Assembly: GCA_023252315.1 (NCBI GenBank)
Contig: JAJPEB010000078.1
Coordinates: 1 to 6,353 of the forward strand
Source of the DNA: Candidatus Woesearchaeota archaeon
Lineage (GTDB): Archaea; Nanobdellota; Nanobdellia; Woesearchaeales; UBA525
DNA length: 6,353 nucleotides
Reading direction: 5' to 3'
A program made the position numbers and the translations under genes. The notes beneath the pieces are model-generated. The model ran no database searches. It was not told the DNA's origin and worked only from the letters and a program-made list of their open reading frames with translations. Shown piece by piece: positions 1 through 5,042 of this stretch; position 1 is the stretch's first letter, and each line of letters starts with the position of its first letter.

Positions 1-51
1 ACGGACTTCGACGACGAGAAGGACGAGAAGTCGCCGATGGTGATCATCTAG
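1..51 (+). CDS. C-terminal end of an unidentified protein (5' partial)
   Basis: An open frame enters from the left edge and ends in TAG at 49-51, giving a 16-residue, highly charged tail (TDFDDEKDEKSPMVII). The acidic/lysine-rich run followed by a short hydrophobic end is all that is visible, so no family can be named. Two things suggest that this is a real gene end: the codons mostly end in G or C like the rest of the window, and a pyrimidine-rich tract resembling an archaeal terminator starts 10 bases after the stop on the same strand. It would converge on the monooxygenase gene, whose stop lies 83 bases away. Confidence 0.5.
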   Translation, partial: TDFDDEKDEKSPMVII

Positions 52-60
52 GCGGACGCC

Positions 61-103
61 TTCCCTCTTTCCTTTCTTTTTCCACTCTCCATTTCTCCTC
101 CCT
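61..103 (+). terminator. Pyrimidine/T-rich tract, likely archaeal terminator
   Basis: These 43 bases contain only two purines (A at 84 and 91) and several T runs, the longest five T. Archaeal RNA polymerase terminates at T-rich tracts on the non-template strand without needing a hairpin, and this tract starts 10 bases after the stop codon at 49-51. The other strand is purine-rich here, so the tract would not serve the convergent monooxygenase gene. Confidence 0.55.
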
Positions 104-133
104 GCGTCCCGCTCGCGCGCCAGGGAGATGGCG

Positions 134-1309
134 CTATGCCGCGGGCAGCGGCGGCAGCTCGTCCTTCTCGACGGGGCTCTCGCCGAGCACGCGCTCGATC
201 CTGCCGAGGTAGAACCCGTTGAGCATCCAGCCGAGCGTGCGCTCCTTCATGCGCGCGATCGGCGAGGGCAGCTCGAGCTTGAGGAGGTAGTCCGCCGTGT
301 TCGAGAGCCGCTGCAGCTTGCCGAGCCGCGCCTTGCGCTTGCGCTCGTACGCCTTGAGCGCGGCCGGCACGTCGCCCGCGCGCAGCTCGTGCGCGAGCAC
401 GAACGCGTCCTCCATCGCCATCGAGGCGCCCATGCCGAGCAGCGGCGAGAGCGCGTGCGCAGCGTCGCCGAGCAGCGCGACCCTCCCCTTGTGCCACCTG
501 CGCGCGTCGATCTGGTCGTGGTCGTGGTGGAAGATATCGTTGGGATTCTCGGGCAGGCAGTCGAGCACGCCCGGCAGCACGTGCGAGAGGTCGTCGTAGT
601 GCGCGCGCAGGTTCCTGATGCGCTCGGGGGCGGGATCGTCCGCTTCCGGCGGCGCGGACATCGCGAAGTAGCCGCACGCGTGCTGGTCGCCGTTGGTCGG
701 GTAGATGCCGAAGACCTTGCCGTTGCCGACGACGACCTTGATCGAGGCGTCGCTCTGCCCGACCTTGGGCATCCAGATGACCCAGCTCGTCATGCCGAGG
801 TAGCGCGGCTTCACCTGCGGGAAGAGCGCGCCGCGCGTGCCGGAGTGGATGCCGTCCGCGCCGACGACGAGGTCGAACTCGCCCGCCGTGCCGTCGCTGA
901 ACGCGACCGAGACCTTGCCGCCGTCGTCGCGCAGCGACCGCACCGTCGTGTTGAGCCGCACCTTCGCCGACCTGTTGCGCTTCTGCAGCACCTCGTGCAG
1001 GAAGCTCCTGTTGACGACGTGGATGGGGCCGTAGCGCCGTGCGATCTCGTCGAGGTCGAACCTCCCGAGCACGCGGCCCGTCGAGTCGTAGAGGACCTGC
1101 TCGGAGATGCGCACCCCCTTCTCGCGGATCGGCCCGTCCGCGCCGAGCGTCTCGAGCACCCGCAGCCCGTTGGGCCAGAGCGCGATGCCGTAGCCCGCGG
1201 CCTTCCACTCGTGCGCCTTGTCGACGATCGTCGCCTTGATGCCGTGCTCGTCGAGGCAGGCCGCGAGCGCGAGGCCCCCGATGCCGCCGCCTACGATGAG
1301 CACGTCCAC
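134..1309 (-). CDS. FAD-dependent monooxygenase (group A, PHBH fold)
   Basis: A 391-residue single-component flavin monooxygenase, the usual length for this family, which uses NAD(P)H and O2 to hydroxylate or epoxidise small, often aromatic or isoprenoid, substrates. The three family fingerprints are present in order. A GxGxxG dinucleotide-binding loop lies at residues 7-12, with the ribose-binding acid at D30. The DG motif is at 150-153 (GADG). The GD motif is at 281-282, followed by the conserved AAHALSPLLGMGASMAMEDA stretch at 283-302 that contacts the FAD. R101 matches the conserved Arg near the flavin. No signal peptide or membrane segment is seen, so it is probably cytoplasmic. The start is GTG: the FAD fold begins at residue 3, and a TATA box lies 29 bases upstream, so the mRNA would be leaderless. 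Stop is TAG. The substrate cannot be read from sequence, and no partner enzyme is adjacent. Geranylgeranyl reductases share this fold, but the DG and GD motifs favour a monooxygenase. Confidence 0.9.
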   Translation of the reverse strand: MDVLIVGGGIGGLALAACLDEHGIKATIVDKAHEWKAAGYGIALWPNGLRVLETLGADGPIREKGVRISEQVLYDSTGRVLGRFDLDEIARRYGPIHVVNRSFLHEVLQKRNRSAKVRLNTTVRSLRDDGGKVSVAFSDGTAGEFDLVVGADGIHSGTRGALFPQVKPRYLGMTSWVIWMPKVGQSDASIKVVVGNGKVFGIYPTNGDQHACGYFAMSAPPEADDPAPERIRNLRAHYDDLSHVLPGVLDCLPENPNDIFHHDHDQIDARRWHKGRVALLGDAAHALSPLLGMGASMAMEDAFVLAHELRAGDVPAALKAYERKRKARLGKLQRLSNTADYLLKLELPSPIARMKERTLGWMLNGFYLGRIERVLGESPVEKDELPPLPAA

Positions 1310-1330
1310 GCACGCGTCCCGCGCGCGCCG

Positions 1331-1340
1331 CTTTTATATC
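1331..1340 (-). promoter_or_regulatory. TATA box of the monooxygenase gene
   Basis: On the - strand this reads GATATAAAAG, an AT island in GC-rich DNA. The first T of TATAAAAG (1338) is 29 bases from the GTG start at 1309, which places transcription start on or next to the start codon. On the + strand the same bases read CTTTTATATC, also a good archaeal TATA box, so it may fire both ways (see 1361-1474). Confidence 0.7.
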
Positions 1341-1360
1341 GTTTGCGGGAGCGCTGGGAC

Positions 1361-1474
1361 ATGAAGAAAATACGTCTTTTCCCTAAGCGCTGCGGAGCAT
1401 CTACGAGGTTTTGCGTCGGCCGGAAAGGCGCGTTTTGCGAGCCTCCTGTCCGAATCCCGGGCAGTGCTCTTTGA
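1361..1474 (+). CDS. Candidate small leaderless ORF, 37 residues (uncertain)
   Basis: ATG at 1361 opens a 37-residue frame ending in TGA at 1472-1474. The product would be basic (MKKIRLFPKRCG at the N-terminus), with cysteines at 11, 18 and 26 and an FC pair repeated eight residues apart. In favour: the ATG lies 28 bases after the first T of TTTATAT in the shared TATA box at 1331-1340, the same spacing as for the confident genes here, and it mirrors the monooxygenase start on the other side. Against: many codons end in A or T, unlike the neighbours, the peptide matches no family I recognise, and a stem-loop covers the 3' end. The transcript could instead be a non-coding RNA, or may not exist. 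Confidence 0.3.
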   Translation: MKKIRLFPKRCGASTRFCVGRKGAFCEPPVRIPGSAL

Positions 1475-1491
1475 TAAGGATTCGGCGAGGA
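1444..1491. other. Stem-loop in the spacer (perfect 8-bp inverted repeat)
   Basis: CCGAATCC at 1450-1457 is the exact reverse complement of GGATTCGG at 1478-1485, with a 20-base loop between. After a 2x2 internal loop the stem can extend by four more pairs (TCCT 1444-1447 with AGGA 1488-1491). It overlaps the 3' end of the candidate ORF at 1361-1474, whose stop codon lies in the loop, and is 50 bases beyond the stop of the deacetylase gene on the other strand. It could be a 3' structure of a + strand transcript, part of a 3' UTR of the - strand gene, or a protein-binding DNA palindrome. Confidence 0.4.
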
Positions 1492-1521
1492 CACGCTGAA
1501 CGAGGAAATGCGCGTACATGC

Positions 1522-1538
1522 GAGAAGGAAGAATGATG
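1522..1538 (-). terminator. Possible T-rich terminator after the deacetylase gene
   Basis: Read on the - strand, the 17 bases starting 3 bases past the deacetylase stop codon are CATCATTCTTCCTTCTC, which has only two purines. This could help terminate the deacetylase transcript, but the T runs are short, so it is a weak call. Confidence 0.25.
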
Positions 1539-1540
1539 CC

Positions 1541-3382
1541 TCACCCTCCCTCGCCTGCGTCCAGCTGCGCCCCGGTCACGGGGAAGAGCCCGTCCGCGAT
1601 CGCCTCGTAGATGCGCGAGCGCGTGAGGTCCGCGCGCGACGCGTTGTAGCGCAGGCGCCAGGTGCCGCCGGCCTGCTCCTCCGTGTAGTAGAAGTTCCAC
1701 GGGTGGTCGAGCGTCATGACGTAGCCATAGACGCGCGCGTCGCCCTCCATCTCGTCGACGCTCCTGTCTCCTACGTAGTACATCGTGTACGCCTTGTGGC
1801 GCAGCAGGGCGCCGCGCACCCCGAGGTCGTGCGAGTAGTACGTGAAGTTCGCGGCGATGAGCGTGCGCTCGTACAGCCCCTGGTCGCCGTCGAGCACGCT
1901 CAGGTACGGCGCCCTGTACCCGCGCACCGTGGCGTTGAACTCCCGCTCGAGCTGCCGCTTGCCCTCGACGAGCTCTTCCCTCGCCGCCTCGGGGTCGGCC
2001 ACGCCCAGGTCCGAGTGGTAGCGCGAGTGGAGCGCGATCTCGACGAGGCCGCCTGCGCTCATGCGCGCGAGGTCCTCGTGCAGCGAGGGGTCGTACGCCG
2101 AGAGCACGCCGAGGTCGCGCGTCACGACGAACTGCGTCGTCGGGATGCCCGTGCGCGTCGAGAGGTCGAGGATCTCGCGATAGCCGCGCGCGCCCGAGCT
2201 CCACGGATACGGTATGGCCTCGGGCGAGGGCTCGCCGTCCGCCGCGCTGAACCACGCGATGCTGCTCGCGTTCGCGCACTGCGCGGCGTCGCCCGGCGCG
2301 ATGCCCTCGCCGAGCGTCGAGGAAGCGCACGGGCTGAGCGCGTCGGGCCCCTTGTTCGAGGCCGACACGTACCTGCCCGACTCGATGTCGAACGTGAACG
2401 CGATCTCGCCGCGGCGCTCCTTCGCGTTGAGCTCGCCCGCGAGCGCGGGCTGCGCGGCAGTGGCGGCGGTCGCGTTCGCGAGCAGCGAGGCGAGCGGCGC
2501 GCCGCGCACGGTTGCGGGGATCTCGCCCGAGAGCGCGTGCGCGTAGCAGTCGCGCGCGTCATGCGCGTCCCCCGAGAGCGCGTACGTCTTCGCGAGCGGG
2601 ACGAAGTAGCTCCCCTGCGGCGAGCCGAACGCGCGCGCCTCGCAGACGAGGAACGCCATGTCGCCGAGCGAGACCGTGCGCCCTCGCGACGCGATCGCGT
2701 ACTCGCGGGGGTAGCCGCGCATGCGCTCCTCGATGATGCCGCGCGCGGAGAGGTCGAGGTAGCCCTGCAGGAAATTCTCGACGAAGGACTCCTCTTCCCC
2801 GCTGATCTCGAAGAACCCGTCCGCGCGCGGGCGCAGCCTGGCCGAGGCGAACTGCTGCCCGCGGTCCTTGAGCGTGTCGCCGTCGAGCAGGAACGACCCC
2901 TCAAAGTTCGGGTCGCGCGCCTGCACGTCGTACCAGCCGTACGTGACGTTGTCCCCCCGCCGCGCGACCGTGTCGACGTCCGCCCCGCGCACGTCCTTGC
3001 CGGTCACGTGGAGCGAGGGGTCGAGCGCGAGCGTCCCCGTCGGGTCCTCGAAACTCCACTGGCCCAGCGGCAGCCGCCTCTCCTGCAGGACATAGGCGCG
3101 CGCGTCGACGCGGGGCATGAGGTTCGGCGGGAGCACGAGCGCGTCGCGGACCGGCTCGAAGCCGAAGCGGTCGATGCGCACCGTGTAGAATCCCTTCGGG
3201 AGGTAGAGCGTCGCGAACGAGGTCTCCTTGCCGTAGAGCGGGATCCAGCCGAGGCCGAGCACGGTGACGTACGCGCGCTGGGGCGCGCCGAGCGTGTTGC
3301 GCACGTCGATCGTCGACTTGAACGGGAAGAGGAGATAGACGAGGACGATGATGCCGACCCAGGCCCAGGCACGCGCGCGCAT
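1541..3382 (-). CDS. Membrane-anchored polysaccharide deacetylase (NodB/CE4) with large N-terminal extracytoplasmic region
   Basis: A 613-residue protein. MRAR followed by a hydrophobic segment at about 7-20 looks like a signal anchor, leaving the rest outside the cell. Residues about 38-97 are beta-rich and end in an LPKGFYTVRIDRFGFEP stretch reminiscent of PEGA or carboxypeptidase-regulatory-like domains. Residues about 243-287 contain a TPR-like helix pair (AKTYALSGDAHDARDCYAHAL). The catalytic NodB domain spans about 325-600: motif 1 is TFDIE (D332, with E334 instead of the usual second Asp), motif 2 is HSRYH (H452, H456), motif 3 is YRAPY (R490, P492), and H560 in LDHPWNF fits the late catalytic His. 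CE4 enzymes remove N-acetyl groups from polysaccharides using a metal held by Asp-His-His. A roughly 110-residue stretch between motifs 1 and 2 holds C352 and C369, a possible disulfide. Six N-x-S/T sequons (N145, N303, N371, N483, N512, N580) fit a glycosylated surface protein. ATG start; TATA box 28 bases upstream, leaderless. Substrate unknown. Confidence 0.85.
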   Translation of the reverse strand: MRARAWAWVGIIVLVYLLFPFKSTIDVRNTLGAPQRAYVTVLGLGWIPLYGKETSFATLYLPKGFYTVRIDRFGFEPVRDALVLPPNLMPRVDARAYVLQERRLPLGQWSFEDPTGTLALDPSLHVTGKDVRGADVDTVARRGDNVTYGWYDVQARDPNFEGSFLLDGDTLKDRGQQFASARLRPRADGFFEISGEEESFVENFLQGYLDLSARGIIEERMRGYPREYAIASRGRTVSLGDMAFLVCEARAFGSPQGSYFVPLAKTYALSGDAHDARDCYAHALSGEIPATVRGAPLASLLANATAATAAQPALAGELNAKERRGEIAFTFDIESGRYVSASNKGPDALSPCASSTLGEGIAPGDAAQCANASSIAWFSAADGEPSPEAIPYPWSSGARGYREILDLSTRTGIPTTQFVVTRDLGVLSAYDPSLHEDLARMSAGGLVEIALHSRYHSDLGVADPEAAREELVEGKRQLEREFNATVRGYRAPYLSVLDGDQGLYERTLIAANFTYYSHDLGVRGALLRHKAYTMYYVGDRSVDEMEGDARVYGYVMTLDHPWNFYYTEEQAGGTWRLRYNASRADLTRSRIYEAIADGLFPVTGAQLDAGEGG

Positions 3383-3403
3383 CGTGCTGGAGGGCGGCCG
3401 CCC

Positions 3404-3412
3404 GTTTAAATC
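3404..3412 (-). promoter_or_regulatory. TATA box of the deacetylase gene
   Basis: On the - strand this reads GATTTAAAC inside the 54-base gap between the B3/B4 gene and the deacetylase gene. The first T of TTTAAAC (3410) is 28 bases from the ATG at 3382, so the deacetylase probably has its own leaderless promoter rather than depending on read-through from the gene before it. Confidence 0.65.
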
Positions 3413-3436
3413 ATCTCTGGAGCGCGGAGAGCCCGC

Positions 3437-4159
3437 CTAGCCGAGGACCTGTTCGAGCGCGACGCTCGGATGCTCCCGGTCCAGGATCCTCACTCCGACG
3501 CTCGCCCCGCAGCGCGTCCTGATGCCGTCCGCGAGCGCGTCTGCGGCTTCCCGCAGCGCCTCGGACGAGAGCGCGCCGAGCGTCTCGAGCACGAGGCACG
3601 CGTCGCGGGTCTCGTGCGTCATGCACGTCTTTCCCGACTCGCGCCAGTTCCAGCGCCGGCACAGCACGTCGCTCTCGTCGCGGTAGATGACCTCGCCCGC
3701 CGACGCGGTCTCGGGCTGCGCGCCGTCCCCGATCGGCACGAATCGCTCCGTGCCCTGCGCGATCGCGAGCGTGATGCCGCCCTCGACCTTGCCGGTGTCG
3801 TCGCCTCCCGCAGGGACGAGGTACGCGAGCGAGACCGTATTGTAGAGGTCGACGAGCGTGCTGATCGACGGCAGCTCCTTGCCCGAGAGCACGCGGCGCG
3901 CGAGCGCCTCGACGGAGTTGCGGAACTTGTTCGGGTTCGCGCCGAACGCGACGTACGCCTCGCGCCACTCGCGCACCCTGGGATCATCCTGCAGCGCCGC
4001 CGCGTCAAGCCCCGTGTCGCGCAGCCGCCGCTCGGCCTCGCGCAGCGCCGCCACGACCTCGGGAGGCGAGGCGGGATTGCTCGCGCCGCGCACGACGACG
4101 AGCGCGAGGCGCACGCCGGGGAAGCGCTCGAGCACGTCGGGGCCTATCGCGAAGTCCAT
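3437..4159 (-). CDS. Free-standing B3/B4 domain protein (PheRS-beta editing-domain-like)
   Basis: A 240-residue soluble protein resembling the B3/B4 domain of phenylalanyl-tRNA synthetase beta, without the rest of the synthetase. The hallmark block is at residues about 64-121: EWREAYVAFGANPNKFRNS, then the helix VEALARRVLSGKELPSIS and the LVDLYNTVSLAYLVPAGGDD segment. A second conserved block, DVLCRRWNWRESGKTCMTHETR, is at about 164-185. In PheRS the B3/B4 module hydrolyses Tyr-tRNA(Phe), so solo copies are proposed to act in trans on mischarged tRNA or on another amino acid-linked substrate. That role is inference here. The ATG start is set by a TATA box 29 bases upstream and no in-frame extension is needed. 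It is divergent from the ABC transporter genes with only 55 bases between the start codons. Stop is TAG, 54 bases before the deacetylase start. Confidence 0.8.
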   Translation of the reverse strand: MDFAIGPDVLERFPGVRLALVVVRGASNPASPPEVVAALREAERRLRDTGLDAAALQDDPRVREWREAYVAFGANPNKFRNSVEALARRVLSGKELPSISTLVDLYNTVSLAYLVPAGGDDTGKVEGGITLAIAQGTERFVPIGDGAQPETASAGEVIYRDESDVLCRRWNWRESGKTCMTHETRDACLVLETLGALSSEALREAADALADGIRTRCGASVGVRILDREHPSVALEQVLG

Positions 4160-4161
4160 GG

Positions 4162-4196
4162 GGCAAGCAAATGCTTATATGGTATTTATGCTTGCC
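4162..4196. promoter_or_regulatory. Inverted repeat flanking the divergent TATA boxes, candidate operator
   Basis: GGCAAGCA at 4162-4169 is exactly repeated in inverted form as TGCTTGCC at 4189-4196, with 19 bases between that contain the TATA elements. The arms lie between the two start codons and overlap both core promoters. A dimeric repressor bound here could block both the B3/B4 gene and the ABC operon. ATGCTT also occurs as a direct repeat at 4171 and 4188. Confidence 0.45.
4174..4192. promoter_or_regulatory. Divergent promoter for the B3/B4 gene (-) and the ABC operon (+)
   Basis: An AT-rich stretch carries overlapping TATA-like elements. On the - strand, ATAAATA (bases 4183-4189) places its first T (4188) 29 bases from the B3/B4 ATG at 4159. 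On the + strand, TTTATGC (4185-4191) is 30 bases from the ATG at 4215, so one element could serve both genes. A second + strand candidate, TTATATGG (4175-4182), would start transcripts near 4203 and give a leader of about a dozen bases. Confidence 0.6.
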
Positions 4197-4214
4197 GAGA
4201 CGTGCGCCCGGCAT

Positions 4215-5042
4215 ATGGGCATGGCCCGCATGGCATCCGACAGCAACATCATCCAGGTCACGGGACTCGTGAAGCGCTTCGGCGACTTCGCCGCGGTCGA
4301 CGACGTGACATTCTCGGTGAGGACCGGGGAGATCTTCGCGTTCCTGGGCCCCAACGGCGCGGGCAAGACGACCACGATCAAGATGCTCACGACGCTGCTC
4401 GAGCCGACGAAGGGGAGGATCCTCATCGATGGCAAGGACGCGCAGCGCGACCGCAACGGCGTGCGCGAGAGCTTCGGGATCGTCTTCCAGGACCCGAGCA
4501 CGGACGACGAGCTCACGGCGCTCGAGAACATGGACCTGCACGGCGCGCTCTACGGCATGTCGCGCGCGGAGTCGCGCGATCGCACGAAGGAGCTGCTCGA
4601 GATGGTCGAGCTGTGGGACCGCAAGTCCTCGCTCGCGAAGACGTTCTCGGGCGGGATGAAGCGCAGGCTCGAGATCGCGCGCGGGCTGCTGCACCGCCCC
4701 AAGGTCCTCTTCCTCGACGAGCCGACGGCGGGCCTCGACCCGCAGACGCGCAACCGCATGTGGGACTACCTCGCGAAGCTCAACGCGAAGGAGGGCATCA
4801 CGATCTTCTTCACGACGCACTACATGGAGGAGGCCGAGAAGATCGCGCAGAAGGTCGCGATCATCGACCACGGCAAGATCATCGTGCAGGACACGCCGGC
4901 GAAGCTCAAGGCGAAGACGAAGACGAAGAGCCTCGAGGAGGCGTTCCTCTCGCTCACGGGCAAGACGATCCGCGACGAGGAGGCGGGAGCCGTCGACGCG
5001 CTGCGCATGCACCGCCGCATGTGGAGCGGAGGCCGCAAATGA
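4215..5042 (+). CDS. ABC transporter ATP-binding protein (DrrA-like, ABC-2 exporter)
   Basis: A 275-residue ATPase that powers the permease encoded next to it. All ATP-cassette motifs are intact: Walker A GPNGAGKT at 45-52, Q-loop Q92 in FQDPS, signature FSGGM at 144-148 in FSGGMKRRLEIARG, Walker B VLFLDEP at 164-170, D-loop AGLD at 172-175 and H-loop H202 in TTHYMEEAE. The short C-terminal extension (about 225-275, with KAKTKTKSLEEAFLSLTG) is typical of the DrrA/CcmA/NatA type, whose members export drugs, lipids, polysaccharides or Na+. In-frame ATGs occur at 4188, 4215, 4221 and 4230. 4188 falls inside the TATA region and is unlikely. 4215 is chosen because it is 30 bases from TTTATGC and has no ribosome binding site, as expected for a leaderless gene, but 4221 or 4230 are possible. 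It overlaps the permease gene by 4 bases (ATGA). Confidence 0.92.
   Translation: MGMARMASDSNIIQVTGLVKRFGDFAAVDDVTFSVRTGEIFAFLGPNGAGKTTTIKMLTTLLEPTKGRILIDGKDAQRDRNGVRESFGIVFQDPSTDDELTALENMDLHGALYGMSRAESRDRTKELLEMVELWDRKSSLAKTFSGGMKRRLEIARGLLHRPKVLFLDEPTAGLDPQTRNRMWDYLAKLNAKEGITIFFTTHYMEEAEKIAQKVAIIDHGKIIVQDTPAKLKAKTKTKSLEEAFLSLTGKTIRDEEAGAVDALRMHRRMWSGGRK
5028..5032 (+). promoter_or_regulatory. Ribosome binding site of the permease gene
   Basis: GGAGG lies 6 bases before the ATG at 5039, inside the end of the ATPase gene. It supports 5039 over the next in-frame ATG at 5048. It is the only clear Shine-Dalgarno site ahead of a gene in this window, as expected for the downstream gene of an operon whose first gene is leaderless. 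Confidence 0.75.

Larger units (their letters stand above)
1310..1540. other. Long spacer between the monooxygenase and deacetylase genes
   Basis: 231 bases, visibly less GC-rich than the flanking genes. It contains the monooxygenase TATA box, the candidate 37-residue ORF, the stem-loop at 1444-1491, a direct repeat GTTTTGCG at 1408-1415 and 1432-1439, and a T-rich tract (- strand) after the deacetylase stop. No tRNA, CRISPR or mobile element is evident. Confidence 0.6.

Noticed and set aside
128..1360. The upstream part of a 448-residue + strand frame opposite the monooxygenase
   Set aside because: Arg/Ala/Val-rich shadow of a well-supported FAD enzyme on the other strand. Only its last 37 codons, after the TATA box, were kept as a candidate.
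1436..1470. Possible tRNA T-arm (sequence around CCGAATCCC)
   Set aside because: The would-be T-stem does not pair around a standard seven-base loop, and there is no matching D-arm, anticodon arm or acceptor stem on either strand.
1495..1545. C/D box small RNA (CTGA near 1496, ATGATG near 1532)
   Set aside because: The boxes are in the wrong order, the C box is incomplete and no internal C'/D' pair is present.
1508..3409. A 633-residue open frame on the + strand opposite the deacetylase
   Set aside because: Its translation is dominated by Arg, Ala, Val and Glu with no domain, as expected for an antisense frame in GC-rich DNA. The - strand frame has a signal anchor and NodB motifs.
4005..5012. 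A 335-residue - strand frame opposite the ABC ATPase
   Set aside because: Arg/Leu-rich antisense shadow; the + strand frame has every ABC motif.
3470..5038. A long + strand open frame running into the permease, giving a 776-residue protein
   Set aside because: Only the last 253 residues are real. The upstream part overlaps the B3/B4 and ATPase genes and has low-complexity composition; GGAGG and ATGA mark the true start at 5039.
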